This document shows positions 28,801-40,340 of a DNA stretch of 57,283 nt, piece after piece. The position numbers and the translations under genes were made by a program. Every line of letters starts with the position of its first letter. Position 1 is the stretch's first letter. The stretch is from Aureococcus anophagefferens (Eukaryota > Sar > Pelagophyceae > Pelagomonadales > Pelagomonadaceae), in contig NW_008705583.1 in the NCBI RefSeq assembly GCF_000186865.1, positions 609,293 through 666,575 of the forward strand. The letters run 5' to 3'. The notes below the pieces were generated by a model, which saw only the letters and a program-made list of their open reading frames with translations, searched no databases and was not told where the DNA came from.

Positions 28801-31800
28801 ACGCGCGCCGGGGCGTGCCGACGCGCAGCACGTGGAGGTGGCGCAGCAGGCGCTCCGGCAGCGGGTGGCGGCCCGCGTCCGTCGGCGGGTTGCACGCGGC
28901 GACGAAGCTCACGCGCTTCAGGGCGACCCACTTGGGCGGGCAGCGGCCGCTGTTGGTCCGCGCGTACTTGGACGGCTCGAGGGCGGCCTTGGCCGACGTC
29001 AGCGACAGCGCCCAGAAGCCGCGGCGCTCGACGAGCTGGCGCAGGAAGGCCAAGGCGCGCGGCGTGCCGTACGCGTCCGGCGCGACGAGGTTGATCTCGT
29101 CGCAGAAGACGACGAGCGTCTTCTTGTCGCCGTGGAGCGCGCGCTTCGGCTCGAGGGACCAGGTCGACCGCGGCCCGCGCACGAGCTCGCAGTGCTCCGC
29201 GAGCAGCACCGCGACCTCGGACGCGGACGTGCCGCTCGAGCACGCGAGCGGCGCGAGGTGGAACGCGTCGCCGCGGCCGCCGAGCGCGTGCGCGCAGGTC
29301 ATGGTCTTGCCGCTGCCCGGCGGGCCGCAGAGCAGGGAGCAGGTCCCCGCGTCGCCGTCGCCGAGGCCCGACGACGCGAGCGCGTCGACGAGCGCCTCGT
29401 GGCGGAGCGTGTCGGCCGTCGCGACGACGGCGTCGAGCGCCTTGGGCCCGTCGACGCGCGGCGCCGCGGGCACGGACGCCTCCCAGTCCTCCCAGAAGCT
29501 CGACGCGTCGAGGTCGCCCCGCTTCGACGTCGTCGCGCGGACGTCGTAGCAGAGCGCGCCGCTTGAGCTCGCGGGTTTGTCGCCCGTCGCGGAGACGAAG
29601 GGCTCCAGCGCCGCCGAGAGCGCGGCGCGCCGGTCCTCGCCGTCGCCGCCGCCGCAGGCCCAGAAGGCGGCGCAGTAGGCGCTGCGCCGCGCGTAGGCCG
29701 CGCCCGCGGCCGACGCGGGGTCGAGGCCGCGCGCGCGGCCGTCGCGCGCCGCGGCCGCGCAGAGCGCCGCGAGGGACCCCAGGGGCTGCGCGGCCGCGAC
29801 GGCGGGCATGAGCTCGCCGGCCGCGTCCTGGAATGCAAAGGCCACGGCGGCCTCGACGGCGTGGCCCGCCGCGAAGAGGGGCGCGACCGCGGCCGCGTAG
29901 TCCGCGTCGGCGGCGGCGATCTTCGCGAGCGCGGCCTTGGCGCGGTCGCCCAGCGGCACGACGTCCGCGTCGACGTGGAGCACGCCGCAGCGGCTCACCG
30001 TCGCCGGCGTCGCCCGGCTGAGGTCCTCGACCTCGAAGAGCAGCTTGACGACGGGCGGGATCGCGAGGCGCTCGCCGTTCGGGAGCGTGAGCGTCTTGTT
30101 GTCGTCGAGCACGGAGTTGAGGTTCTCGGCCCACTCCGGGTCGACGTCGCCGTCGAAGACGACCCAGTGGCGCTTGCGCAGCTCCCCGAAGTCGTTCGCG
30201 CGCACCGCGCGGACGACGGCCGTGAACAGGCCGTCGGTCCACTCGAGCGTCGTCGCGTCCAACCGGCCGAAGAGCAGCTCCTTGTAGTTCGGCGCCACGA
30301 GCGCCTTGGGGTCGACGACGTAGGCGACGCCCGCGACGCCGTCGAGAGCTTCGAGACCCTTGAGCACGCACGAAATCAGCGTCGACTTGCCGACGCCCGC
30401 GCCGCCGACGACGACGGCGCCCGTGCTCAGCGACAGGACGCTCCGGAGCTGGAGCGCCTTGTCGACCCACGTCTTCGCCGGCGCCTCGACGCCCGCGGCG
30501 GCCCGGAGCGCCGCCGCGAAGGCGGCGCCCAGCGCCGCGGGGCTCGCGCCGTCGGCGAGCGCGTCCCGCGGCGTGAAGTCGTCGGCCAGCGCGTCGGCCG
30601 CGGCGCCCGCGGCGCCGAAGACGGCGGTCACCAGCTTCGAAAAGGGGTCGACGTCGACGGCGACGAGGCGCGGCGTCACCGTCGCGTCGAGGGACGCGAG
30701 CATGGCGTCCTTGGCTTTCTCGTCGCCTTGTACGTCGCGCGCGTCGCGGCCGAAGAAGAGGCCCGCGCGCGCGAGCACGGGGCCGATGGCGCGCAGCCCC
30801 CATTCGTAGTGGGACTGGGACGACAGCTTCGTCGCGCAGAGCTCGAGGAGGCTCACGAGCCCCCGCGCGAGGCGGCCCGCGGCGCCGGCCTCGAAGCCCT
30901 TGGCGTAGAGCGCCGTCGTCGCGATGGCCCGCGAGTCGGGCCGGACCATGGCCACGGTGCGGAAGAGCTGCTTCAGGTTCTCCGGCAGCGGGCTCCGGCC
31001 CGCGTAGCCCGGGTTCATGGTCACGAAGACGCCCGTCGTCGGCCGGAGCGGCACGCCGTCGCCCCGGGGCCCGCCGAAGTCGACGCACGCGTTCCGCGCG
31101 AGCAGCGCGTTCTGGATCGCCTCGAGCTGCTCCGACACGGCGCTGAGCATGCCCTCGTCGAGGCGGTTGAACTCGTCGAAGCAGCCCCAGGCGCCGGACC
31201 GGCACAAACCCTTGAGCAGCCGCCCCATCGCGCCGAGGTCGAAGGCCTCGTCGCAGTTGAAGACGACGACGTGCCGGCCGAGGTTCGAGCCGAGCGCGCG
31301 CACGGACTCGGTCTTGCCCGTGCCCGCGGGCCCCACGGGGTTGCCGCCGAGGCGCTGCTTGAGCGCCGCGGCCATCGTCTCGAAGCACCGGTCCGTGAGC
31401 GCCGTCCGCACCAAACGCGCGCCGACGCCCGTGTACTCGAAGCCGAAGGACACGGCCGCGTCGCCGAGGCGGCCCGCGACGGCCAGCGCGACGCCGCTCT
31501 GGGCCATCTCCTCGGCGAAGGCCTCGCCCTCGACGAGCGCCGCGCCGGGCCCCGCGAGGCGGCCCGCGAGGCCCGCGCCGGCCGGGTCCACGGCGTAGAA
31601 CCTCAGCTGCCGCGCCCACTCGAAGGCCGTGTGCTCGCCGCACGCGCCCAGCGCCGCCGTCGCGTCGCGCTGCTGGGCGACCTCGACGATGAGCTGCTCG
31701 CGCTTGCGGCGGCGTAACGCTAGATCCCCGCCGCCCGCGTCGGCGACGACGGCCGCGGCGAGCGTCTCGAGCTTCGCGGCGATCGCCGCCGCGGGCCCGG

Positions 31801-34800
31801 CGAGGTCGCCGGCCGCGACGGCCGCGTCCATGGCCGCGGCCCAGGAGATCTGCGTCGCGAGGACCGCGGCCTGCGTCGGCGTCGCCGCGAGCCAGCCGTC
31901 GACGTCGTCGCCGTCGACGCCCGCGAGCGCGGTCCGCGTCGCCGCCGCGACGGCGACGCGCATGGCCCGCTCGACCTTGACGAGCCACTTGATGGCGTCG
32001 CGGTCCTCGAGGGCGACGCCCAGGGGCACGACCTCGCCGTCGAAGGACGCCATGCGCGCGCCGCCGTCCGCCGCGTCGACGGCCGACACCGCGGCGAACA
32101 TCTTCGACAGGTGCGGGCCGACGCGCGCGGCCGAGTCGTCGCCGCCGCCGAGGATCGAGAGCAGGTCGTCGTCGCCCACGAAGTAGAAGCGCGCGAAGGC
32201 GCCGCGCTGCATCTCGAGGTAGTCGCCGAGCGCGCGCTGCGCGTCGCCGAGCGCGGCCGCGACGTGCTCCAGCGTACCGGGCAGCTTCTCCGACTCGAGG
32301 AGCGCGCGCACGGCCGCGGGCGCCTTCGCCAGCAGGTCGCGGCGGCAGCGCGCGAACGCGCGGTCCGCGTCGGCGAATTTCGCCGCGGCCGCGGGCAGGC
32401 GCTCCGCGACGGCGGCGCCGCCGTTGCCGCCGCCGAAGATCGCGCCGAGGCCGACCCATCGGCGCTGGGCGTCAGCCCAGAGCTCGAGGCGCCGCCGCAG
32501 CTCGTCGCCCTCCTCGGCCAAGCCCTGGCGCCGCTTGCAGAGCGGCGACCGCGCCTCGAGGTGCGGCCGGAACGCGGGCGAGTCTTTCATCGCGCACAAC
32601 GCGGTGCCGTGCTCGTCGAGCTTCTCGAAGAGGGGCTCCCAGCCCCGGATGAGCGGGCCCGGCGCGACGTCGAAGGTCGCGCCGGCCCAGTGCGCGTCGA
32701 CCTCGTCGAGGAACTGGGACAGCGCCGCGTCGTTCCGCGCCGACGCGAGCACGGCTTCCACTTCTTTCCGCGCGGCGTCGCCGAGCTCGAGGCGCAGGAG
32801 CGCGCCGACGCGGAGCGTCCGCAGCTCCGGCGCGCGGCCGCCGAAGAGGGGCCCCGCGAGCTTCGCCCAGTGGCGGTCCCCGAGGTTCGCCGCGTTCCGG
32901 AGCTCGCCGACCCAGCCGCCGACGGCGCGCTCGCGCGCCTCGACGACGCGGACGGCGTCGGCGTGCGCCGCGTACTGGCGCACCTTCGCCGGCGCCGTGC
33001 GCAGCGCCTCGTCGGCCTGGCGGAGCGCGCCGCGCGCGGCCTTGGCGTCGAAGTCGGCCCACCGCGCGTCGTCCAGCGCGGCGCACGCGGCCACGGGCGC
33101 CTCGAGCGCGCGCCAGACGTCGCCCAGGGCCACGGCCTCGCGCCGGATGGCCTCGAGGTCGCCCGCGGCCGACGGCGGGGCCCCGCCGGCGTCGCCGAGC
33201 GCCGCGAGCGCGACGGCGAAGTCGCGGCCGTCCCTCAGAGCCTTGTCGACCTGCTCGAGGACGCCGCCGAGGCGCTCCAGCGCCTCGGAGGGCGACGCCG
33301 CGGCCGTCTTCTCGCCGCCGCCGGCGAGGTCCAGGCGCTCGGGCTTCGTCTCCGCCCAGAACGTCGCGAGGCGCTCCGCGACGTGCGCGGCCTTGGCGAT
33401 CTCCGCGTCCGCCTCGGCCCGGAGCGCGAGCTTCTCGCCGTCGAGGCGGCCCTTCTTGCGCTCGAGGATCTGCGCCGTCGCGTCGACGGCGCCGGCGACG
33501 AGCGACGCCTCGAGCCAGCGCGACGCCGCGCCGCCGCGGTAGTCCAAATCGACCTCGGCGTCGTCCTCGAGCGACCGCGCGAGCGCGTCGAGGTCCACGC
33601 GCTGCGCCTTGAGCGTCGCCTCGACGGCGCCGACGGCCGCGCAGGTCGCGCGCCAAGCCGGCACCTGTTTTACCAGTTCCTCGTAGAGCGCCAGGGCCTG
33701 CAGCGCGTCGCGGCACGAGCACCGGCGCTCGTCGAGCGCGTCCAAACGCTCGCGCGCGGCCGTCGCGGCGTCGAAGACGGCCCTGGCGGCGTCCCAGGCG
33801 CGCTTGCCCGCCTCGCGCCGCAGCTCGCGGAGCCAGCCCTCGAAGCGGGACCGCAGGGACGCGTGCGCCGCGCGCGCGTCGAAGACGACGGCGCACGACG
33901 CGTCGCCGTCGGCGGCAAAGTCGGCCCAGAGGTCGTCGTCGCGGCGCCGCCGCACCTTGGCCGGGATGGCGAGGGACGCCGCCTCGGCCTGGCCCCGGCG
34001 CTCCTCCTCGAAGGCGAAGTCCGCGTCCGCGTCGTGCCGCGCGGCGACCGCGTCCTCGAGGAGGCCGCGCCACGCGTCCAGCAGCGCGCCGGCGTCGCCG
34101 GGCGCCGGCGCCGGGTAGGCGTCGTCGACGGCCCGGGCGACCTCGCTCACCGTGGAGGCCCAGAGCAGGTCGTGGCGCCGCCAGCGCGCGAAGCGGTCGC
34201 GCGCGTCGTCCGCGCGGCGGCCCGCGGCCTCGAGCGCGGCCGCGTAGGCGCCGTGGAGCGTCTCCAGGGACCCGTCGCCCGTGTCCTCGTCGAAGAGGGC
34301 GTCGCCGTAGGCCTCGGCGTCGTCCAGGGGCTCCTGGCTGTCGCCGCGCTTCTTCTTCCGCGCCGTGAGCGCGCCGGCCGCGGCGAACCCCGCGGCGTCG
34401 TCGCCCGCGCCCGTCAGCGCGTCGAAGCGGCTCGCGCGGAGCCGCGGGAGCCGCGCACAGGCGCCGACGACGTCGCGGAGCTGGCCGTGGAAGCCCGCGC
34501 GCGCGGCGTCGACGCCGGGCTCGAGGCGGAGCCGGCCGTCGCGCGCGGCGATCTTGTGGAGCGACCGGCGGCAGCCCACGTCGACGTCGGCCTCGCTCCG
34601 GTCCCCGGCGGCGTCGACGACCACGGGGCGGCCGTCGAGCGCCAGCGCCCAGCGCTTGAGCCGGTCGACGCAGCGCGCGCGGAGCGCGCGGAGCGCGCGC
34701 CGGTCCATCGCGCGCGTCCAGTCCTCGAGGTCGTGGAACCCTTCCAAACTCAGGCGGTCGACGACGGCCTGGAGCTCCTCCTGCGCGCCGTCGAGCGCGT

Positions 34801-37381
34801 GGACGTCGTCGAAGCCGTCGGACGTTTCCAGCGTCGCGATGGCGGCGTCGCAGCGCCGCCGCGCGTCGCGGAGCACGTCGAACTTCTCCTGGAGCGCGCT
34901 CACGTCCTCGGCGAAGGCGTCGACCCAGGCGCGCACGTTCGCCGTCGGGCTGCTCCAGGCGAGCTTGGGGAACCGCGGCGCGTCCGCGGTGCCCCGCGGG
35001 AAGACGCGCGCGACGCGGTCCCGGATCGCGCGGAGCCAGGGCCCGAGGAGGCCGTCGTCCGCCGGGTCCACGAGGCGCCGCGCGACGCCGTAGCCGCGCA
35101 CGGCGGCCCGCAGCGCCGTCGCCGCCGGGTAGCGGTCCCGGGCCTCGTCGGCTAAAAGCGCGATCGTCTCGGGCACCTTGAAGCCGAGCCACCGGAGGTG
35201 CTTGACCTCCTTGAAGAGCTCGACGCGGTCCTCGTCGAAGTTCACCACCAAGGCCCTGGCGTCGCCGACGACGTCGACGTGGAGCAGGAGCTGGCCCCGG
35301 AGCTCGGACTCGGCGCGCGCGGACGCGGCCGTCGCGCGCTTCCACGTGCCGAGCCACTCCTCGAAGAGCGGCGTCGCGTCGAGGTGGCGCAACAGCTCGT
35401 CGGCGACCGTGCGCAGCGCGCGGCCCCGCGGGTGGCGCTCCATGGCCCGGTCGCCGCCGAGGACGTCGCTGAGCCGCGCCATCTGCGCGTGGAGCCGCCG
35501 CTCCATCTGCCGCGCCCAGAGGATCTTGCCGCCCAGCGGCGGCAGGTCCCGCAACGACGCGACGACGGCCGCGTTCGAGCCCTCGTAGCGCTTCGTGCAC
35601 GCGTCCTTGAGGCCGTCGACGTCGCGCTTGACCGTGTCGACGAGCTCCGCCTGGTGCCGCTGCGCCGCGCGGCGCACCGCGGGGCGGTCCAGGAGCGGCT
35701 GGAACGTCGCGAAGACGGCGAAGGTCTCGTCGGCCGTCGCCGCGGCCTCGAGCTCCGCCGCGAGCTGCGCCGCGGCCATGTTCTCCGCGCGGTCGAGGCG
35801 GCGGAAGTAGTCGTCGGACGCCGCGCGGTGCCGCGCGTCGCCGTCGAAGGTCGCGTCGCAGGCGCCGCCGGCGCCGCGCACCTCGCTCAGGAAGCGCTCG
35901 TAGGCGCCGTCGAGCTCGCCGAGCGCGGACGTCGCGGACCGGTCGTCGCCCGCGGCCTCGCGCTTCGCGAGGACGGTCGCGAGCACGCCGCGGAATTTGT
36001 GGTGGTCCGCCTTGAACTTGCGCAGCTCGCCGAGGCGCGCCTCGACCTTCTCGTGGAAGAGCTCCAAATTCGCGACGCGGCGCATGTCGCCCGCGGCGGC
36101 GGAGCCGCCGCCGCGGCGCATGAGCTCGAGCGCCAGCTCGCGGAACTTCCGCACGCCGCCGCGCGCGGCCGCGAAGCAGCGGTCCGCGGCCTCGGCGTCC
36201 TCGTCCGCCAAGAGCGCGCCGGCGCCGTCGTCGAGGAGGCGCATGGCGCTGCGGCCGACGGCGTCGGACGCGGCTTCCACGAGGCGCGCGCCGCGCGACG
36301 GCGCGTAGTGGCGGCTCGCGCGGAGCTTCGCCAAATGCTGGAAGAAGTCCGTCGCCGCCGCGGCCAAATCGTCGAGCGTCGCCGCGCCCTCGACGGGCGC
36401 GACCGGCAAATCCCGGAGCACCTTGTTCGCGTCGACGGCGACCTCGAGCGATCGCGCGAGCGGCGCGGCCACGCCGTCCTCGAGCTGCGCGGCCGCGACG
36501 AAGCGCTTCGCGCGCTTCAGCACGTGGGCGACGGCCCGGCCGCCGGGGCTCCGCCGCGAGTCGCCGGCCGCGCGCAGCGCGGCCTCGTACTCGCGCCAGA
36601 GCGCCATCTCGCCGTGCACCGCGTCCGCGTCGCGGCCCGGCGGGAACGCGAGCGGGCTCGCGTCCTCGTCGCGGCCCTCGCAGAGGCCCACGAGGTCGTG
36701 GGCGTCCTTGGCCCAGGCCGCGACGGCCGCCGCGCACTCGTCCGCGAGCGCGCCGTCGCCGTCGAGCGCACCGCCGACGTCGTCGCCCGAGCCGCCGCCC
36801 TCGAGGAACCGCTCGACGGCCGCGGGCGGCGCGAGCGTCGCCTCCGCGAGGCGCGCGCGCCGGTCGCAGCGGCCCAGGGCCGCCTCGAGGTCGCCCAGGC
36901 GCTGCGCCACGGCGACGAGCCGCGGCGCCATCGCCTCCTCGGCCTCGGTTCCGCCGGACGACGCCTCGGCGACGAGCGGCCGCACCGCGGCCCGCAGCAG
37001 CTGCCGCGCGACGGCGAGCGTCTCCGTCTGCCCGTGCGTGCCGCCGCGCCCGCTCAGCACGACGGCGCAGTGCTCGCCCAGGTCCGTGGAGTCGCCGTAC
37101 TCCTCGATGATCGAGCTCAGCGCGGCGCCCGACGCCGCGCTCCGACCCACGGCGACGAAGCGCTCCGGGAGCGGCGAGAAGTTCCGGGAAAAGGCGACGG
37201 CGCCGTCGTCGACGCCCATGAGCAGGCACGCGTCCGCCGTCGTCGCCGCGACGAAGGAGGCGATGGCGCTTTCGCTCGACGCGATGTCGTTGGTGATCGC
37301 AGCTTCTACAGACTCGCGAGACGCGCCGATGAGGGCCTGGCCAAGCGGCACCAAGAAGGTCTTGAGCGGTCCTTCTGCCAT
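22807..37381 (-). CDS. DYNC1H1: Cytoplasmic dynein-1 heavy chain, about 4730 aa
   Basis: Exons are 37381-28225 and 27852-22807, with one 1-nt frameshift near 28430. The tail (DHC_N1) and linker (DHC_N2) occupy roughly 37.4-31.5 kb. Six AAA modules follow: AAA1 P-loop GPAGTGKTESV near 31.3 kb with WGCFDEFNRL; AAA2 GGAGVGKST near 30.4 kb; AAA3 CGPPGSGKTMT near 29.3 kb; AAA4 GESGVGKS near 27.8 kb. The stalk and microtubule-binding region (LRSLRNPPPNVKRTLEAV) is near 26.6 kb, and the C-terminal domain ends at 22807. The AAA4 segment 'FLERMNALLASGEVPGLW' and 'ATSPALFNRCVVDWFG' are typical of dynein-1 rather than dynein-2 or axonemal chains. Role: minus-end-directed motor for organelle transport and mitosis. 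The start at 37381 (MAEGPLKTF) is preferred; the frame is open to 37453. Confidence 0.93.
27853..28224 (-). other. 372-bp GC-AG intron in the dynein gene
   Basis: Removing 27853-28224 joins ...HVLRIDA to VLRAESGHLLLVG, which matches the dynein consensus 'HVLRIDRVFRQPxGHLLLIG' residue for residue. The donor is GCGCGT and the acceptor ATCGCAG. The intron has no stop in the coding frame, so an unspliced reading would insert 124 Arg/Pro-rich residues just before the AAA4 P-loop. It has no TIRs or TSD and does not match the introners. Confidence 0.75.
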
Positions 37382-37588
37382 GGCGATTGGCGCGCTCGCC
37401 GGCTTGGCTACTCGCACATCGTGATTGACATTTTGAACCTCGTCGAGCACCATGCTCGCGGGCCCGTTGAGGCGGAATTTGGAAAATCGATCGACGCCCG
37501 CCTGCTGTAGTAGTGCCGCCTGGTCCCTACCCCTCCGAGGACTCCTCCGAGGCGTCCTCCTTCAAGCCCCCCTGCTTCGCCGCGCCTC
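37382..37588. other. Intergenic 207 bp between SLC4-like stop and dynein start
   Basis: The dynein start is on the minus strand and the SLC4-like gene ends here on the same strand, so this should hold the dynein promoter and 5'UTR. The segment 37400-37500 is AT-richer. No element was recognised. Confidence 0.4.
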
Positions 37589-40241
37589 TTAAATGTCCAT
37601 CTCCGTGTCCATCTGGAGGAGCTCCCGCGCGGCGAAGAAGCGCGGGATGAAGATGGCGCGGAGGGCGAGGAGCACGCCGATGACCGAGGGGAAGACCATG
37701 GCCGTGGCCTTGTTGAGCTTGAGGAGCCAGAGCGTCGCGAGGCACCCGGCCTGCACCGCGGTGAACTTGAGGACCTTGCCGCGGCCGAGCTCGACGATGG
37801 CGCGCTCGACCGTGTCCGTCGGGTCGAGGCGCTTCGTGTCCAACAACAACGCCTTGGACCGGCCGAGGAACTGGTTGCCCGACATGACCTTCTGGCCGAG
37901 GAAGAGGAAGACGCCCCAGACGACGGCCAGGGGCACCTGGCTGAGCAGCGGCGCCACGTTCAGCGACGCGAGCACGAGGCCGTGCACGAGGAAGCCGCTG
38001 AGCCGCGTCTCGACGACGGACGCGACGTCGCCCTCGGGCTTTTGCGGGGCCGCCGGCGCCGCGGCCGCGGCCGCCGTCGCGTTGGCCTTCTGGCGCATGG
38101 ACGCCACGGCCGCGCCGCCGCCGCCCGCCGCGACGGGCGCCGCGACGGGCGGCGCGCGCGTCGCGTTCGCCGCGCCGGCCGTCGCGTTCGGCGCCGCCGT
38201 TGCGAGCGCCTCGCCAACCTCGGCAGCAGCAAAGTCGCGCTTCGCCGCGGCGGCGACGGTCTCGGGGCAGGCCTTCTCCGGCGTCGGGAGCGGCGGCGGC
38301 GCGGGCTTGGGGGTTTTCGGCGGCGGCCGCGCGGCGGCCGACGGCGCCGTCGCGTTGCGCTTGAGCTGCGCCGCGCGGATGATCTCGTCCGGCGACGGCA
38401 GCGGCGGCTGCTTGCGGTCCAGGGGGCTCTGGCTCACGGCGACCGTGCGCTTCGCCTCGTCGGGCCGCGGCGCCGGCTTCGCCGGCGCCTCGGCGACCGT
38501 CTCCTCGGCCGCGGCGATGTTCGACATCGCGCGGACGTGGTTGAGGCTCTGGACCGTCGCGGAGCACATCCAGGGCAGGCCCAGGAGCGACGACCCGAGC
38601 GTGATCGTCGCCAGGGCCAGCAGGTCGAGGTGGTAGGCCGAATCCTTGGCGAGCTTGTTCTGGGGCGAGTTCACGGTCCGCACGGTGATGTTCTGGTCGA
38701 GGAAGAAGAGCGTCGCGAGGAACAGCGCCGGTATCGCGGCCAATAAGCGGTACCGCACGGCGAGGGACCCCAGATCCACCAGGCTGAACATCTTCGCCCG
38801 CGGCGCCCCCAGCTCCAGCCGCGCCAGCGAGCCCAGCCCCGTCATCGCGTCCGTCCGCAGGAGCGCCGACATCGCGACGATGACGAACGCGGGCCCGAAG
38901 TCCGCGATCAAGGTCCGGAACTTGGCCGTGAAGAAGCGCGTCCGCGGCGCGCCCGCCAGGGACGTGCAGGCGACGGACGTCGCTAACGCGCTGTTCATGG
39001 CCAGCAGCGCGTCGCCGGGCCGCGCGGCGCCGACGCCCACGGACCGGAGGAGCCGCACGATCGGCGACGCGCCCTCCGAGAGGAAGTTGAAGGCCAGCAA
39101 CGCGTTGAAGACGTCCTCCGTGAAGCGCGTGCAGTACTTGATCAAACCCGACGCGTTGAAGGACGCGAGGACCGCGAGGTAGCAGCTCGTCCAGACGCCG
39201 CACCACGCGTACCTGTGTGGAAATCAACCACTGGTTTAAGGGGTCCTGACCAAACTTCAGAACGCTCTAGCTCGGTCAAATCGATGTCGATTCGGCTGAT
39301 TTTTGGACGAATCGATGGCTCTCGTCAAGTTCTCGAAGCGGGGCAGAAGAGCTCGCGTCGAATCGGCCGCATACGCTCACATTGAAGTCGGGATGAAGAT
39401 TTGATTTCCGCACAGACGCGTACATGGGCAGGAACGGCACGCCCGCCTTGACGGTCCACGACGACAGCGCGCCGATGAAGGCCAGGGTCAGGCCCGTCGG
39501 CGCGACGAAGGTCATGGGCTGGCCCGCGAGCGTCGCGTAGGCCATGCCGCTGAGGCCGCAGGACAGGATGACGTCGCGCGGCCCTAGCACGCCGGACGTC
39601 GCCGCGGTCATCGCGCCGCCGAACGCGATCGCGGGCGCGAGCACGGCGAAGTAGAGGAAGGCCGACGCGCCCAGCGTCTTCCCCGGGCTCCGGAAGCCGT
39701 CGGCCCAGTCCGTCGCGTACATGGGGAGCCGCCGCTTCGCGTCCTCCCTCAAGCCCCGGAGCCACGTCTTCCGGCTGAACGGCGCGATGCTCCCGGGGTT
39801 CGCGCTCGCCTCGCCGACGGGCCAGGACGTCTGGGCCATGGCGCCGCCGGCGAAGCGGCTCCCCGTGCGCCGCCGCGTCGACGCGCCCGTCCACCCGACG
39901 GGCAGCACGACGCCGTTGTCGAAGAGCTGGCGCCCGAGGCCGTCGTTGCCCACGAAGACCTCGGGCACGCTCACGTTGCCCTGCACGTTCGACGTGATCA
40001 TCTGCGTCTCCGTCTCGCCGACGGCCGCCGCCGACGGCACGACGACGGACCGCCGCCGCGGCTGCTCGTCGTCGTTGCAGTTGCTCGAGCGGCGGAGCAC
40101 CGACGCGGCGCGCGGTTTCTGCGCGTCGCGCGGCTGGGCATGGCGCGTCGGCGTCACGAAGTACGCTTGCGGGTACGCGGCGCACGCCGCTAACGTAAGG
40201 ACGCGGAGCATGCTCACGGTCATGTCACGCTCTGCACACAT
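37589..40241 (-). CDS. SLC4/Bor1-family anion (bicarbonate or borate) transporter with N-terminal signal, 813 aa; interrupted by an introner
   Basis: Exon 1 runs 40241-39424 and exon 2 runs 39212-37589. Splicing out the 211-bp introner gives ...FLPMYAWCGVWTSCYLAVLA, the expected SLC4 membrane segment. Other landmarks are FGGAMTAATSGVLG and GLSGMAYATLAGQPMTFVAP (first half), LDQNITVRTVNSPQNKLAKD and LGLPWMCSATVQSLNHV (second half), and VPLAVVWGVFLFLGQKVMSG with NQFLGRS near the end. A roughly 170-residue Ala/Pro-rich loop is inserted after NHVRAMSN. The N-terminus has a hydrophobic leader ending AYPQAYFVTP, like a stramenopile signal/plastid presequence; ATGs at 40223 and 40211 are alternatives to 40241. 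In a phototroph a bicarbonate role in carbon concentration is plausible, but borate export cannot be excluded. Confidence 0.88.
39213..39423 (-). mobile_element. Introner copy 4 (intron of SLC4-like gene), different TIR family, core antisense, GT-AG
   Basis: The 8-bp TSD is GTACGCGT at 39423-39416 and again at 39212-39205. TIR arms CTGTGCGGAAATCAA and (reverse complement of the other end) CTGTGTGGAAATCAA pair at 14 of 15 positions. The 203-bp element shares with copies 1-3 the core GGCTGATTTTTGGACGA, TCTCGAAGC and CCAAACTTCA-like blocks, but its TIR is unrelated. The core reads on the plus strand while the host is on the minus strand. The TSD GT and element CAG are the splice sites. Confidence 0.88.
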
Positions 40242-40340
40242 GCCGATTGAACCTCGAGCTCCTGCTCTTCAACCAACCATCAACAAAGACTTCAACATGT
40301 CGACAAGAGTGGTCTGGCCCGAGTTACCGCCCCTGCTTAC

